Assembly (NCBI GenBank): GCA_050330975.1
Contig: JBHJHK010000366.1
Location: 1 to 8,164, forward strand
From: JBHJHK01 sp050330975
Lineage (GTDB): Bacteria > Pseudomonadota > Gammaproteobacteria > Competibacterales > Competibacteraceae
Reading direction: 5' to 3'
Length of the DNA stretch: 8,164 bases
The notes below the pieces were generated by a model, which searched no databases, was not told the origin of the DNA, and worked only from the letters and a program-made list of their open reading frames with translations. A program made the position numbers and the translations under genes. Every line of letters begins with the position of its first letter. The first letter of the stretch is position 1. Of this stretch, positions 1-6,033 are shown one piece after another.

Positions 1-1105
1 GACGGGGCTCGGCGATGTCGTCGATAAAGCTCGGCTGGAGGTGGGGCAAGACCGCGGCCACCTCCAACGCCTTGGCCCGCAGGGCGGAAAAGGGGATGTA
101 GCGGCACAGGGTTCCCAACGGGGGCTTTAGCTGGCGGAACACCGGCCGCTGTAGTTCGGCCATGACCTTGGCCCGGCGCTCGTCGGGCGCCACCACGTAG
201 AGGGGAATGTTGAGGTGGGGTTGCACGGCGATCAAATCCGCCAGGCGCAACAGTCCAGAGTACACCGCCGTAGTGGACTCCACCTCGAAGGCGGCGACGA
301 TGGCGTTGCCCCGGAGCCACAGGACATCGATCATCTCCACGATGCGCCGGGTCTCGGGGTCGAAGGGCTGGGGCAATTGGCCCTTGAGGTTGGGAACGGC
401 GGCAAAGGCGTGGCGACCGTAGTGCCGACCTTGGTCGTTGCGGGCCACCCACACATCGAGACCCATTTGGCTCCCCAGACTCAAGAGCAACCACTGGATT
501 TCGCTGTGGTGGCTAGTCTCCAGCCCGGGACGGTGGCGGGCGGGGAGGTCTTCGTCGGCGTCGACGGTGGAAAGGGCCCCTAGGGCCGCGCGGTGCTGGC
601 GCCGTGACAAAGGGTAGACCACGGGGTTGACCCGGGCGTCCAAGAGGGCCTCTAACACCGCCTCGCCGTCCGCTGTCGGCCACCGGGCGGGAGAACGACG
701 CAGGGGCGCCGTCTGGGTTTGGGGGCTGCGAGCCCGGCCCTCAAACACCGATAGTTGAGGGCGCAGGTGGGCCAAGGGCAGTCCCAGCTCCACGGAGGGC
801 AGCACCACCACCGGCATCACCGGGAGGCGCACCGAAAAGGCCTCGCTGGGCCACAGAGGGGTTGCATCGCGGTAGGCCGGGGCTTGGACCCGCAGGGCTC
901 CCATCCAGCGGGAGACGCCCAACACATAGCACAACAGATAATCCCCCGGGGCGATGGTGCAGACCGTCGACCAACGCCCGGGACGAAACCCCACCACCCT
1001 GGCGCCCAGTTCGTTGAAGGTGCGCCACGTGCTGACGTTGAACAGCACCAGCCAGTAGCGACGCTCAACGGTGGGCCCGAGTTCTGAAGGGTTGCCCTGG
1101 GTCAC
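1..1105 (-). CDS. EVE-domain protein fused to a PD-(D/E)XK-like nuclease domain (3' end cut by window edge)
   Basis: This is an open frame of 368 codons on the minus strand that continues past the left edge. The start is taken as GTG at 1105 because an in-frame TAG lies three codons upstream (1112-1114). Residues about 16-122 look like an EVE (PUA-like) domain: it begins RYWLVLFNVSTW, continues with GFRPGRW and has GDYLLCYVLGVSRWMGAL. Residues about 198-345 look like a restriction-endonuclease-like fold: HSEIQ (Glu202), then MIDVLWL (Asp260), then AAFEVEST (Glu274, Glu276), followed by YSGLLRLADL and a VAPDERR segment. EVE domains are known to bind modified bases, so inference points to a modification-dependent nuclease or a nucleic-acid sensor. 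The linker (about 123-195) is Arg/Pro-rich and not recognised. It follows guaC by 17 bp in the same direction and is probably co-transcribed. From remembered relatives, only a few C-terminal residues should be missing. Domain architecture is fairly confident; biological role is not. Confidence 0.75.
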   Translation of the reverse strand, partial: MTQGNPSELGPTVERRYWLVLFNVSTWRTFNELGARVVGFRPGRWSTVCTIAPGDYLLCYVLGVSRWMGALRVQAPAYRDATPLWPSEAFSVRLPVMPVVVLPSVELGLPLAHLRPQLSVFEGRARSPQTQTAPLRRSPARWPTADGEAVLEALLDARVNPVVYPLSRRQHRAALGALSTVDADEDLPARHRPGLETSHHSEIQWLLLSLGSQMGLDVWVARNDQGRHYGRHAFAAVPNLKGQLPQPFDPETRRIVEMIDVLWLRGNAIVAAFEVESTTAVYSGLLRLADLIAVQPHLNIPLYVVAPDERRAKVMAELQRPVFRQLKPPLGTLCRYIPFSALRAKALEVAAVLPHLQPSFIDDIAEPR

Positions 1106-1122
1106 AGCGCCCTAGAAGGCCC

Positions 1123-2166
1123 TCAGGGGGCGTCGAAGATGGGATTGTGCTGCTCTGTCACCCGGACAAAGGTGGTGCGCTTGGTGAGTTCCTTGAGTTT
1201 TTTGGCCCCCACGTAGGTACAGGCGGAGCGCAGACCCCCTAGGATATCCCGCACCGTGGCGTCCACGGGGCCTTTGTAGGGCACCTCTACGGTCTTGCCC
1301 TCGGAGGCGCGGTACTCCGCCACGCCGCCGCTGTACTTTTCCATGGCGGTGTCGGAACTCATGCCGTAGAACAGCACGGTCTTGCGGCCGTCGCGCTCGA
1401 TGAGTTCACCGCCGCTCTCGTCGTGGCCGGCGAACATCCCCCCCAGCATCACAAAGTCGGCCCCGGCGCCAAAGGCCTTGGCCACATCCCCAGGGCAAGT
1501 ACAGCCGCCGTCGGCGATGATGTGCCCCCCTAGGCCGTGGGCGGCGTCGGCGCATTCGATGATGGCCGACAACTGGGGATAGCCCACCCCGGTTTTGCTG
1601 CGGGTGGTGCAAACCGACCCTGGACCGATGCCCACTTTGATCAAGTCGGCCCCGGCCAACAGCAGTTCTTCCACCATCTCCCCGGTGACCACATTGCCGG
1701 CGATGAGGGTCTTGTCGGGGTAGGCGGCCCGGGTGGCCTTGACGGCGGCGACGAAGTGTTCGGAGTAGCCGTTGGCCACGTCGAGGCACACCAGGTCCAG
1801 ACGGGGGTGGCGAGCCAAGAGTTGCTCCAGGTGGGCCCGATCGGCCTCGGTGATGCCGATACTCACGGCGATGCGCCCCAACAGGTCCGGGTCGGCCGCC
1901 GCCATAAAGGCGTCCCAGTCGGCGAGGCCGTAGTGTTTGTGGATGGCCGTGGACAAGCCAAAGGGGGCTAGGGCCTTGGCCATGGCAAAGGTACCCGTGG
2001 TGTCCATGTTGGCCGCCATGACCGGGACCCCCGTCCAGGGCTTTTGGGTGTGGAGAAACTGGAAGCTGCGCTCCAGGGAAACTTGGGCACGGCTTTTGAG
2101 GGTCGACCGCTTGGGGCGAATCAACACGTCTTTAAAGCCCAGCTTGAGGTCGGCTTCGATGCGCAT
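1123..2166 (-). CDS. guaC: GMP reductase
   Basis: NADPH-dependent GMP reductase converts GMP to IMP with release of ammonia, returning guanine nucleotides to the purine pool in the cytoplasm. Starting at the ATG at 2166 the protein has 347 residues, the same length as E. coli GuaC, and opens MRIEADLKLGFKDVLIRPKR as the family does. The IMPDH/GMPR barrel signature GIGPGSVCTTR is present with the catalytic Cys186 and Thr188, as are NMDTTGTF, GNVVTGEM, the GGCTCPGDVAKAFGAGADF segment, and a LFYGMSS loop. It lacks CBS domains, which separates it from IMP dehydrogenase. An alternative ATG at 2208 adds 14 residues (MSSIHGLLQRFATA) and overlaps the upstream transporter stop as ATGA. That would favour translational coupling, but neither start has a clear Shine-Dalgarno sequence. 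It sits between the transporter and the EVE-nuclease gene in an apparent operon. Confidence 0.96.
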   Translation of the reverse strand: MRIEADLKLGFKDVLIRPKRSTLKSRAQVSLERSFQFLHTQKPWTGVPVMAANMDTTGTFAMAKALAPFGLSTAIHKHYGLADWDAFMAAADPDLLGRIAVSIGITEADRAHLEQLLARHPRLDLVCLDVANGYSEHFVAAVKATRAAYPDKTLIAGNVVTGEMVEELLLAGADLIKVGIGPGSVCTTRSKTGVGYPQLSAIIECADAAHGLGGHIIADGGCTCPGDVAKAFGAGADFVMLGGMFAGHDESGGELIERDGRKTVLFYGMSSDTAMEKYSGGVAEYRASEGKTVEVPYKGPVDATVRDILGGLRSACTYVGAKKLKELTKRTTFVRVTEQHNPIFDAP

Positions 2167-2204
2167 GGCGGTTGCAAAACGCTGCAATAACCCATGGATG
2201 CTAC

Positions 2205-3368
2205 TCATTGGCGGGGGCGGCGTCCAGGGGTTTTGGCGGCGAGCCACAGTAGGCCCGCCCCCAACGCCAGGCTGTAGGACAGACCGTCGGGGTCCAACAG
2301 TGCCATGGCGGCGCTGGCCACCAGGGGTCCCAGCCAGTTGGCCAGACCCCACACCAAGGCGATGGCGGCGTTGGCGGTCACCAGTTCGGCGCCTCGGTGG
2401 TGGTGCCCCACACCGATGAGGACCAGGGTGTAGAGACCGCCGGCGGCGGCACCCACCACCAACAGCAGAGGCCACACGAGACTTTTGTCCAAAGCGACGG
2501 CGGCGGGCAAGGCCGCGGCCCCCAAGGCCAAGAGGCCGCTGGCGCGGCGCAGCAGCGCCTCGACGTCGAGGCGATCGGCCAGCCAACCGATGGGCAGTTG
2601 AAAAAGGACGTTACCCGCCACCAAGGCGGTGGCCATCCCCGCCGCCGCCGCTGGTTCGAAGCCGTGGCGCAGGCCAAATAGGGGGAATAGCGCCAACGCC
2701 ACGGCGTCTAGAGCGGCAAACAGCCCCACGGCGGCGCACCACAGCCGGCGGCGGCGGATGAAGTCCAAGAGGCCGCGGGTCTCAGCCGGCGCCTCTCCCC
2801 GGGGCTCCCCCGGGAGGGCCACCAAGGGCAAGGCGGCGGCGAGGCACAGCCCCGCCGCCAACCAAAAGGGGGTGGCGGGGCTCCCCGCAAAGGCGTCAAA
2901 CCAGGTCAACAACGCCGGTCCCGCGGCGAGGCACAGGGAAAACACCGTGGCGTAGATGCCCACCCAGCGCCCCCGACGGGCCGGGGGGGCCAAGCGGTTG
3001 ATCCAGGTTTCAGCGACGGTGAACAACACCCCCGTGGCCGCCCCCAACAAAAGGCGCAACCCCAACCACAGGCCGTAGTGGTGGGAGTGGGCCATGGCCA
3101 CCAGGCAGCCCGCCGCCAGTCCCAGGCCCACTAGGAGGGCACCCCGGCCCCCCATGTGGGCCACCAACGCCGGCACCCAGGGGGCGGTGACGAGAATCGC
3201 CAGGGCCGGCGCGGCGGCCATCAAGCCGATGGCCAAGGTGTCTACCCCCTGCATTTCCAGGCGCAGGGAAATGAGGGGAATAGTGAGTCCCATGGAGAGA
3301 CCTGTGATGGAAATGCAGGCGATGACGGCTAGCAAGGCCAGCAAAGGGGGCGGATTGGCGGTGGTCAT
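2205..3368 (-). CDS. MFS transporter, YcaD-like
   Basis: This is a polytopic inner-membrane protein of 387 residues with about 12 hydrophobic segments (roughly 9-31, 45-68, 76-94, 98-117, 135-155, 166-186, 208-231, 239-260, 272-292, 298-320, 328-355 and 364-378). Two features fit the YcaD branch of the major facilitator superfamily. The first is VAETWINR (118-125) followed by RRGRWVGIYA, which corresponds to VVES...NRGR in E. coli YcaD. The second is QLPIGWLADRLD (257-268), the second motif-A-like loop. The substrate is unknown. The start ATG at 3368 is preceded by GAGGG at about nine bases. A longer frame from 3470 would add 34 polar residues and read through the divergent promoter, so it is rejected. 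The stop overlaps the possible guaC ATG at 2208 as ATGA, so the two are probably translated together. A nucleobase or nucleoside substrate is tempting from context but is only inference. Confidence 0.85.
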   Translation of the reverse strand: MTTANPPPLLALLAVIACISITGLSMGLTIPLISLRLEMQGVDTLAIGLMAAAPALAILVTAPWVPALVAHMGGRGALLVGLGLAAGCLVAMAHSHHYGLWLGLRLLLGAATGVLFTVAETWINRLAPPARRGRWVGIYATVFSLCLAAGPALLTWFDAFAGSPATPFWLAAGLCLAAALPLVALPGEPRGEAPAETRGLLDFIRRRRLWCAAVGLFAALDAVALALFPLFGLRHGFEPAAAAGMATALVAGNVLFQLPIGWLADRLDVEALLRRASGLLALGAAALPAAVALDKSLVWPLLLVVGAAAGGLYTLVLIGVGHHHRGAELVTANAAIALVWGLANWLGPLVASAAMALLDPDGLSYSLALGAGLLWLAAKTPGRRPRQ

Positions 3369-3442
3369 GGGGTGCGCCCTCGGCTTGGGGGAGGCTAGCG
3401 GCGGGGGGGGAGTATATACTACCGACCACTTTTTCAGCTTCA
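3369..3442. promoter_or_regulatory. Divergent promoter region of the transporter-guaC and puuDA operons
   Basis: Two divergent genes are separated by only 74 bp. The perfect 10-bp palindrome AGTATATACT lies at 3411-3420. Each strand reads TATACT (5 of 6 matches to TATAAT): plus at 3415-3420, minus at 3416-3411. The two -10 hexamers would thus overlap. On the minus side CTGAAA at 3437-3432 is a weak -35 candidate with a 15-bp spacer. On the plus side no convincing -35 is seen. The expected plus start site is near 3427, giving a leader of about 16 nt to puuD. Eight G residues (3403-3410) abut the palindrome. The palindrome could instead be a repressor operator; no specific regulator can be named. 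Confidence 0.45.
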
Positions 3443-4204
3443 ATGCGTGTCTCCACTGTGAATGTCCCATCGCCCCTCGTCGGGGTCATCGCCTGCCGCA
3501 AACTCATCGATGACCATCCCTTCCACTGCGTCGGCGAAAAGTACCTGAGCGCCGTCGCCCACGTCGCCAAAGTGACCCCGGTGATCCTCCCCGCCCTGCA
3601 AGAGGTCCCGGATCTCGCGCCCTTTGCCGGGTTGCTATTGACGGGTAGCCCGTCCAACATCGCCCCCCGGCACTATGGCGCCCCGGCCGTAGAGAATGAT
3701 CTGGCCGACCCCGAGCGGGACGTCACCAGTCTCGCCCTCATCCCCGCCGCCCTGGCGGCCGGGGTGCCGCTGTTGGCCATTTGCCGGGGCTTTCAAGAAC
3801 TCAACGTGGCGCTGGGGGGGACCCTCGATCCCCAGCTGGCCCGCCGCCCCCCGGGGAGCCCCTGGGTGGATCACTACCCCGGTGCTGGCCGCCCCAAGGC
3901 GGAGCAGTACGCCATAGCCCACCCCGTGGCCTTTGCCCCCGGTGGGCTGTTGGCCGACCTGGCGGGGGGCGATGAGGCGGTGGTCAATTCCGTCCATCAC
4001 CAGGGGATCGCCCGGTTGGCGGAGGGATTGGTGGTGGAGGCCACCGCCCCCGATGGCCTCGTCGAGGCGGCGCGGGTGGCCTGGGCGTCGGCCTTCGCCC
4101 TGGGTGTCCTGTGGCATCCCGAGTGTCGAGCGGCGGAAAACCCCCTGTCGGTGGCGTTGTTGGGGGCCTTTGGCGCCGCCTGTCGCCAGAGGTTGTCATC
4201 ATGA
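3443..4204 (+). CDS. puuD: Gamma-glutamyl-GABA hydrolase (class I glutamine amidotransferase-like, peptidase C26)
   Basis: PuuD hydrolyses gamma-glutamyl-gamma-aminobutyrate to glutamate and GABA, the last step of the glutamylated putrescine degradation route in the cytoplasm. The 253-residue protein matches E. coli PuuD (254 residues) along its length. It has LTGSPSNIAPRHYG near 66-79, the nucleophile elbow AICRGFQELN with Cys114, VNSVHHQGI (181-189), PDGLVEA, and GVLWHPE with His225 and Glu227 completing the triad. The ATG at 3443 is the first start downstream of the promoter region. A GTG five codons later (3458) is possible, and no strong ribosome binding site distinguishes them. The stop overlaps the puuA ATG as ATGA. 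PuuB and PuuC, which act between PuuA and PuuD, are absent from the window. A broader gamma-glutamyl hydrolase specificity cannot be excluded. Confidence 0.92.
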   Translation: MRVSTVNVPSPLVGVIACRKLIDDHPFHCVGEKYLSAVAHVAKVTPVILPALQEVPDLAPFAGLLLTGSPSNIAPRHYGAPAVENDLADPERDVTSLALIPAALAAGVPLLAICRGFQELNVALGGTLDPQLARRPPGSPWVDHYPGAGRPKAEQYAIAHPVAFAPGGLLADLAGGDEAVVNSVHHQGIARLAEGLVVEATAPDGLVEAARVAWASAFALGVLWHPECRAAENPLSVALLGAFGAACRQRLSS

Positions 4205-5553
4205 GCAGCGACGACGACGCCTTCGATCTCAAGGATTGGCTAGAGGCCCGGGGCATCGACGAGGTCGAGGCCATCATCCCCGATATGTCCGGGGTGGCCC
4301 GGGGCAAAATCATGCCGGCCAAGAAATACTGTCTCAACCCCGGCATCCGGCTGCCCGAGGAGATCTTCCTCCAGACGGTCACCGGCGACTATCCCGAAGA
4401 CCGCAGTATGATCTCCCAGGCGGAAATCGATGTGGAGCTGCGGGCCGACCTCAATACGGTGCGGGTAGTGCCCTGGACCGACGAGCCCACGGCCTTGGTG
4501 ATCCACGACGTCTTTTACGTGGACGGCTCCCCGGTGGATATGGCTCCCCGTCAGGTGCTGCGCCGGGTCCTCAAACGCTACGCCGCCAAGGGCTGGAGAC
4601 CCATCGTCGCCCCGGAGTTGGAGTTCTTTTTGGTCAAGCCCAACATCGACGAGGACTATCCCCTGGAGCCCCCCGTGGGGCGCTCGGGGCGGGCCGAGCG
4701 GGGTCGCCAGTCCTACAGTCTCGACGCCGTCAACGAGTTCGATTCCCTGTTTGAAGACGTCTACGACTACTGCGAGGCCCAGGGTATCGGCATCGACACC
4801 TTGATCCACGAGGCCGGGGCCGCCCAAATGGAGATCAACTTGCTCCACGGGGAGGCGTTGAGTTTGGCCGACCAGGCGTTTTTGTTCAAACGCACCCTGC
4901 GGGAGGCGGCGTTGCGCCACAAGATGTATGCCACCTTCATGGCCAAGCCCATGGAGGACGAACCCGGCAGCGCCATGCATATCCACCAGAGCGTGGTGGA
5001 CACCCACACCGGCCACAACGTGTTTTCCGACCAGAACGGTCGGGCCACGGAGTTGTTCTTCGCCCACATCGCCGGCCTCCAGACCTACCTGCCCGCCGCC
5101 ATGCCACTGCTGGCGCCCAACGTCAATTCCTACCGGCGCATCACCCGCTACCACGCCGCCCCCATCAACGTCCAGTGGGGTTATGACAACCGCACCGCCG
5201 GCTTTCGGGTGCCCATCGCCGATGCCCAGGCCCGGCGGGTGGAAAACCGCGTGCCGGGTGCGGATGCCAACCCCTATTTGGCCCTGGCGGCCTCTTTGGC
5301 CTGCGGTTACCTGGGGATGGTGGAGGGCCTGACCCCATCGGCCCCCTGTGAGGGCAGCGCCTATGAATCTCCCTATGCCTTGCCCCGCAGCCTCGAGGCG
5401 GGCCTGAGCCTCTTAAAGGACTGCGAGCCCCTCTGTGAGTTGTTGGGGCCCCGGTTCATCGCCGCCTACGGCGCCGTCAAGGAGTGTGAATACGAGGCGT
5501 TTCTCCAGGTGATCAGTTCCTGGGAGCGGGAACACTTGCTGTTGAGTGTCTAA
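4201..5553 (+). CDS. puuA: Gamma-glutamylputrescine synthetase (glutamine synthetase family)
   Basis: PuuA-type ligases use ATP to join glutamate to putrescine, the first step of the Puu pathway. The 450-residue protein carries the glutamine synthetase core: PELEFFLV (138-145, metal ligands Glu139/Glu141), Glu204 and Glu211 around HEAGAAQMEIN, AMHIHQS (His260), NVNSYRR (307-313), DNRTAGFRVP (329-338) and VENRVPGADANPYLALAA. The adenylylation-site loop with Tyr typical of GlnA is not apparent; the region reads YESPYALPRSLEAGL instead, as in PuuA-like enzymes. The start at 4201 is supported by AGAGG about nine bases upstream and by the ATGA overlap with puuD, which implies translational coupling. 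A longer frame from 4111 overlaps puuD and is not needed. The direct pairing with puuD is the main argument for putrescine rather than another amine. Other polyamine or monoamine substrates are possible. Confidence 0.88.
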   Translation: MSSDDDAFDLKDWLEARGIDEVEAIIPDMSGVARGKIMPAKKYCLNPGIRLPEEIFLQTVTGDYPEDRSMISQAEIDVELRADLNTVRVVPWTDEPTALVIHDVFYVDGSPVDMAPRQVLRRVLKRYAAKGWRPIVAPELEFFLVKPNIDEDYPLEPPVGRSGRAERGRQSYSLDAVNEFDSLFEDVYDYCEAQGIGIDTLIHEAGAAQMEINLLHGEALSLADQAFLFKRTLREAALRHKMYATFMAKPMEDEPGSAMHIHQSVVDTHTGHNVFSDQNGRATELFFAHIAGLQTYLPAAMPLLAPNVNSYRRITRYHAAPINVQWGYDNRTAGFRVPIADAQARRVENRVPGADANPYLALAASLACGYLGMVEGLTPSAPCEGSAYESPYALPRSLEAGLSLLKDCEPLCELLGPRFIAAYGAVKECEYEAFLQVISSWEREHLLLSV

Positions 5554-5568
5554 CGGCGACGGGGGGAA

Positions 5569-5582
5569 GGGCACTTTTGCCC
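5569..5582 (+). terminator. Weak hairpin after puuA
   Basis: GGGCA-CTTT-TGCCC forms a 5-bp stem sixteen bases after the puuA stop. It is not followed by a T run, so it would be a poor intrinsic terminator. It may instead be a 3'-end stabilising hairpin or chance in this G-rich sequence. Confidence 0.25.
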
Positions 5583-5637
5583 CTCGGGAGAGTCATTAAT
5601 TATATAACGGGTAAAATCTGGGGTTTTGCGCCAAGGG

Positions 5638-5667
5638 CCCCGAGTTTCCTCGCCCCGAGTTTCCTCG
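5638..5667. repeat. Perfect tandem 15-bp repeat, two copies
   Basis: CCCCGAGTTTCCTCG occurs at 5638-5652 and again immediately at 5653-5667. Each copy contains a self-complementary CGAG-TTTC-CTCG hairpin. Read on the minus strand these become CGAG-GAAA-CTCG, a stem closed by a GNRA-type tetraloop. Confidence 0.85.
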
Positions 5668-5680
5668 GTGGAGGGTTGGC

Positions 5681-5717
5681 AAAAAAAAGGCGCCCTTGCC
5701 GCTGTGCACAGAGCGCC
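5681..5717 (-). terminator. Rho-independent terminator reading leftward
   Basis: On the minus strand GGCGC (5717-5713) pairs with GCGCC (5693-5689), with the palindrome CTGTGCACAG (5711-5702) in the intervening loop, and eight T residues follow directly (5688-5681). A T8 run is conspicuous in such GC-rich DNA. The outer stem is only 5 bp around a large loop, so strength is uncertain. No leftward protein gene lies upstream of it before 6174, so it would serve a non-coding transcript. Confidence 0.5.
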
Positions 5718-5733
5718 CCAAGTCCCCCGCTAG

Positions 5734-5779
5734 GGCGAAGTGCCTTGGGCTCATCCCGAAGCACTTCGCCGCCCAAGGC
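5734..5779. repeat. Interleaved inverted repeats (A-B-A'-B' order)
   Basis: GGCGAAGTGC (5734-5743) is the exact reverse complement of GCACTTCGCC (5761-5770). GCCTTGGGC (5742-5750) is the exact reverse complement of GCCCAAGGC (5771-5779). The two pairs are crossed rather than nested, so both helices cannot form fully at once without a pseudoknot. On the plus strand the first helix can extend inward through TTGGG and CCCGA. Confidence 0.85.
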
Positions 5780-5886
5780 GTTTGCACAACGCATACCAAC
5801 TCTTCCGGCCCTGGGATTGGGTTGCTCTTTGGGTCTATTCATCCTTGGTCAGGGCTCTGGCCCCCCTGGGAATAGTCCTTCCCTCG

Positions 5887-5895
5887 TCTATATCA
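5887..5895 (-). promoter_or_regulatory. Possible extended -10 promoter reading leftward
   Basis: TGATATAGA on the minus strand fits a TGn extended -10 followed by TATAGA (4 of 6 matches). No good -35 is found 15-19 bp upstream; the sequence there is T-rich. The transcription start would be near 5880. This is weak by itself and is supported mainly by the terminator 200 bp downstream. Confidence 0.25.
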
Positions 5896-5999
5896 AACGC
5901 GATTGCGTACAAAAAACACGCATCTAAGCCCAGGGGGCCTCCTCTGGGGTCATCTGCCGGCAGCGCGGTTGCCGCGGCGCAAAATTCGCCGTTGGGGGC

Positions 6000-6027
6000 T
6001 TGCGAAAAAATGTGAAATCGCTATCAT
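6000..6027 (+). promoter_or_regulatory. Sigma70-type promoter of the speD-speE operon
   Basis: TTGCGA at 6000-6005 (4 of 6 matches to TTGACA) is followed after 16 bp by TATCAT at 6022-6027 (5 of 6 matches to TATAAT). The start site would be near 6034, leaving a leader of about 140 nt before speD. Confidence 0.55.
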
Positions 6028-6033
6028 GCAGCT

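Larger units (their letters stand above)
5681..5880 (-). ncRNA. Candidate unassigned small RNA of about 200 nt
   Basis: This is an inference from paired signals. On the minus strand an extended -10 (TGATATAGA, 5895-5887) lies just upstream, and a terminator with T8 closes it. Between them are several hairpins: GGGAA-GGACTA-TTCCC (5883-5868, with its first arm at the predicted start), CTATTC paired with GAATAG (5875-5870 with 5840-5835), GCGTT-GTGCA-AACGC, and the large inverted repeats at 5779-5734. Several GGA triplets occur, some in predicted loops, as in CsrA/RsmA-sequestering RNAs, but G-rich sequence gives many by chance. The ends do not pair as in 6S RNA, and no SRP, tmRNA or RNase P signature is seen. 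No convincing -35 is present. Confidence 0.3.

Noticed and set aside
207..583. Plus-strand open frames at 207-422 and 215-583
   Set aside because: They are antisense shadows of the conserved nuclease domain on the minus strand.
1123..2586. 487-codon extended guaC frame
   Set aside because: Upstream of 2208 it is an Arg/Gly/Pro-rich reading of the transporter gene in another frame. GuaC homology begins at MRIEADLK (2166).
2205..3470. Longer transporter start at 3470
   Set aside because: The extra 34 residues are polar and proline-rich, overlap the puuD start and cross the promoter palindrome. The ATG at 3368 has a good ribosome binding site and starts just before the first membrane segment.
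4240..5154. 304-codon minus-strand open frame opposite puuA
   Set aside because: It is a GC-rich shadow of puuA with no recognisable domain, and puuA is clearly coding in the opposite direction.
5599..5604. Consensus TATAAT on the minus strand after puuA
   Set aside because: There is no -35 at suitable spacing, and it would only drive antisense transcription into puuA. It more likely reflects an AT-rich patch.
5681..5880. 6S RNA, SRP RNA, tmRNA or RNase P identity for the candidate small RNA
   Set aside because: The two ends are both G-rich and cannot pair as in 6S. The SRP tetraloop region, tRNA-like tmRNA end and RNase P core signatures are not present.
5577..5927. 116-codon plus-strand frame in the gene-free region
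   Set aside because: It has a Ser/Pro/Arg-rich composition with repeats and structured DNA beneath it, no ribosome binding site, and no family resemblance.
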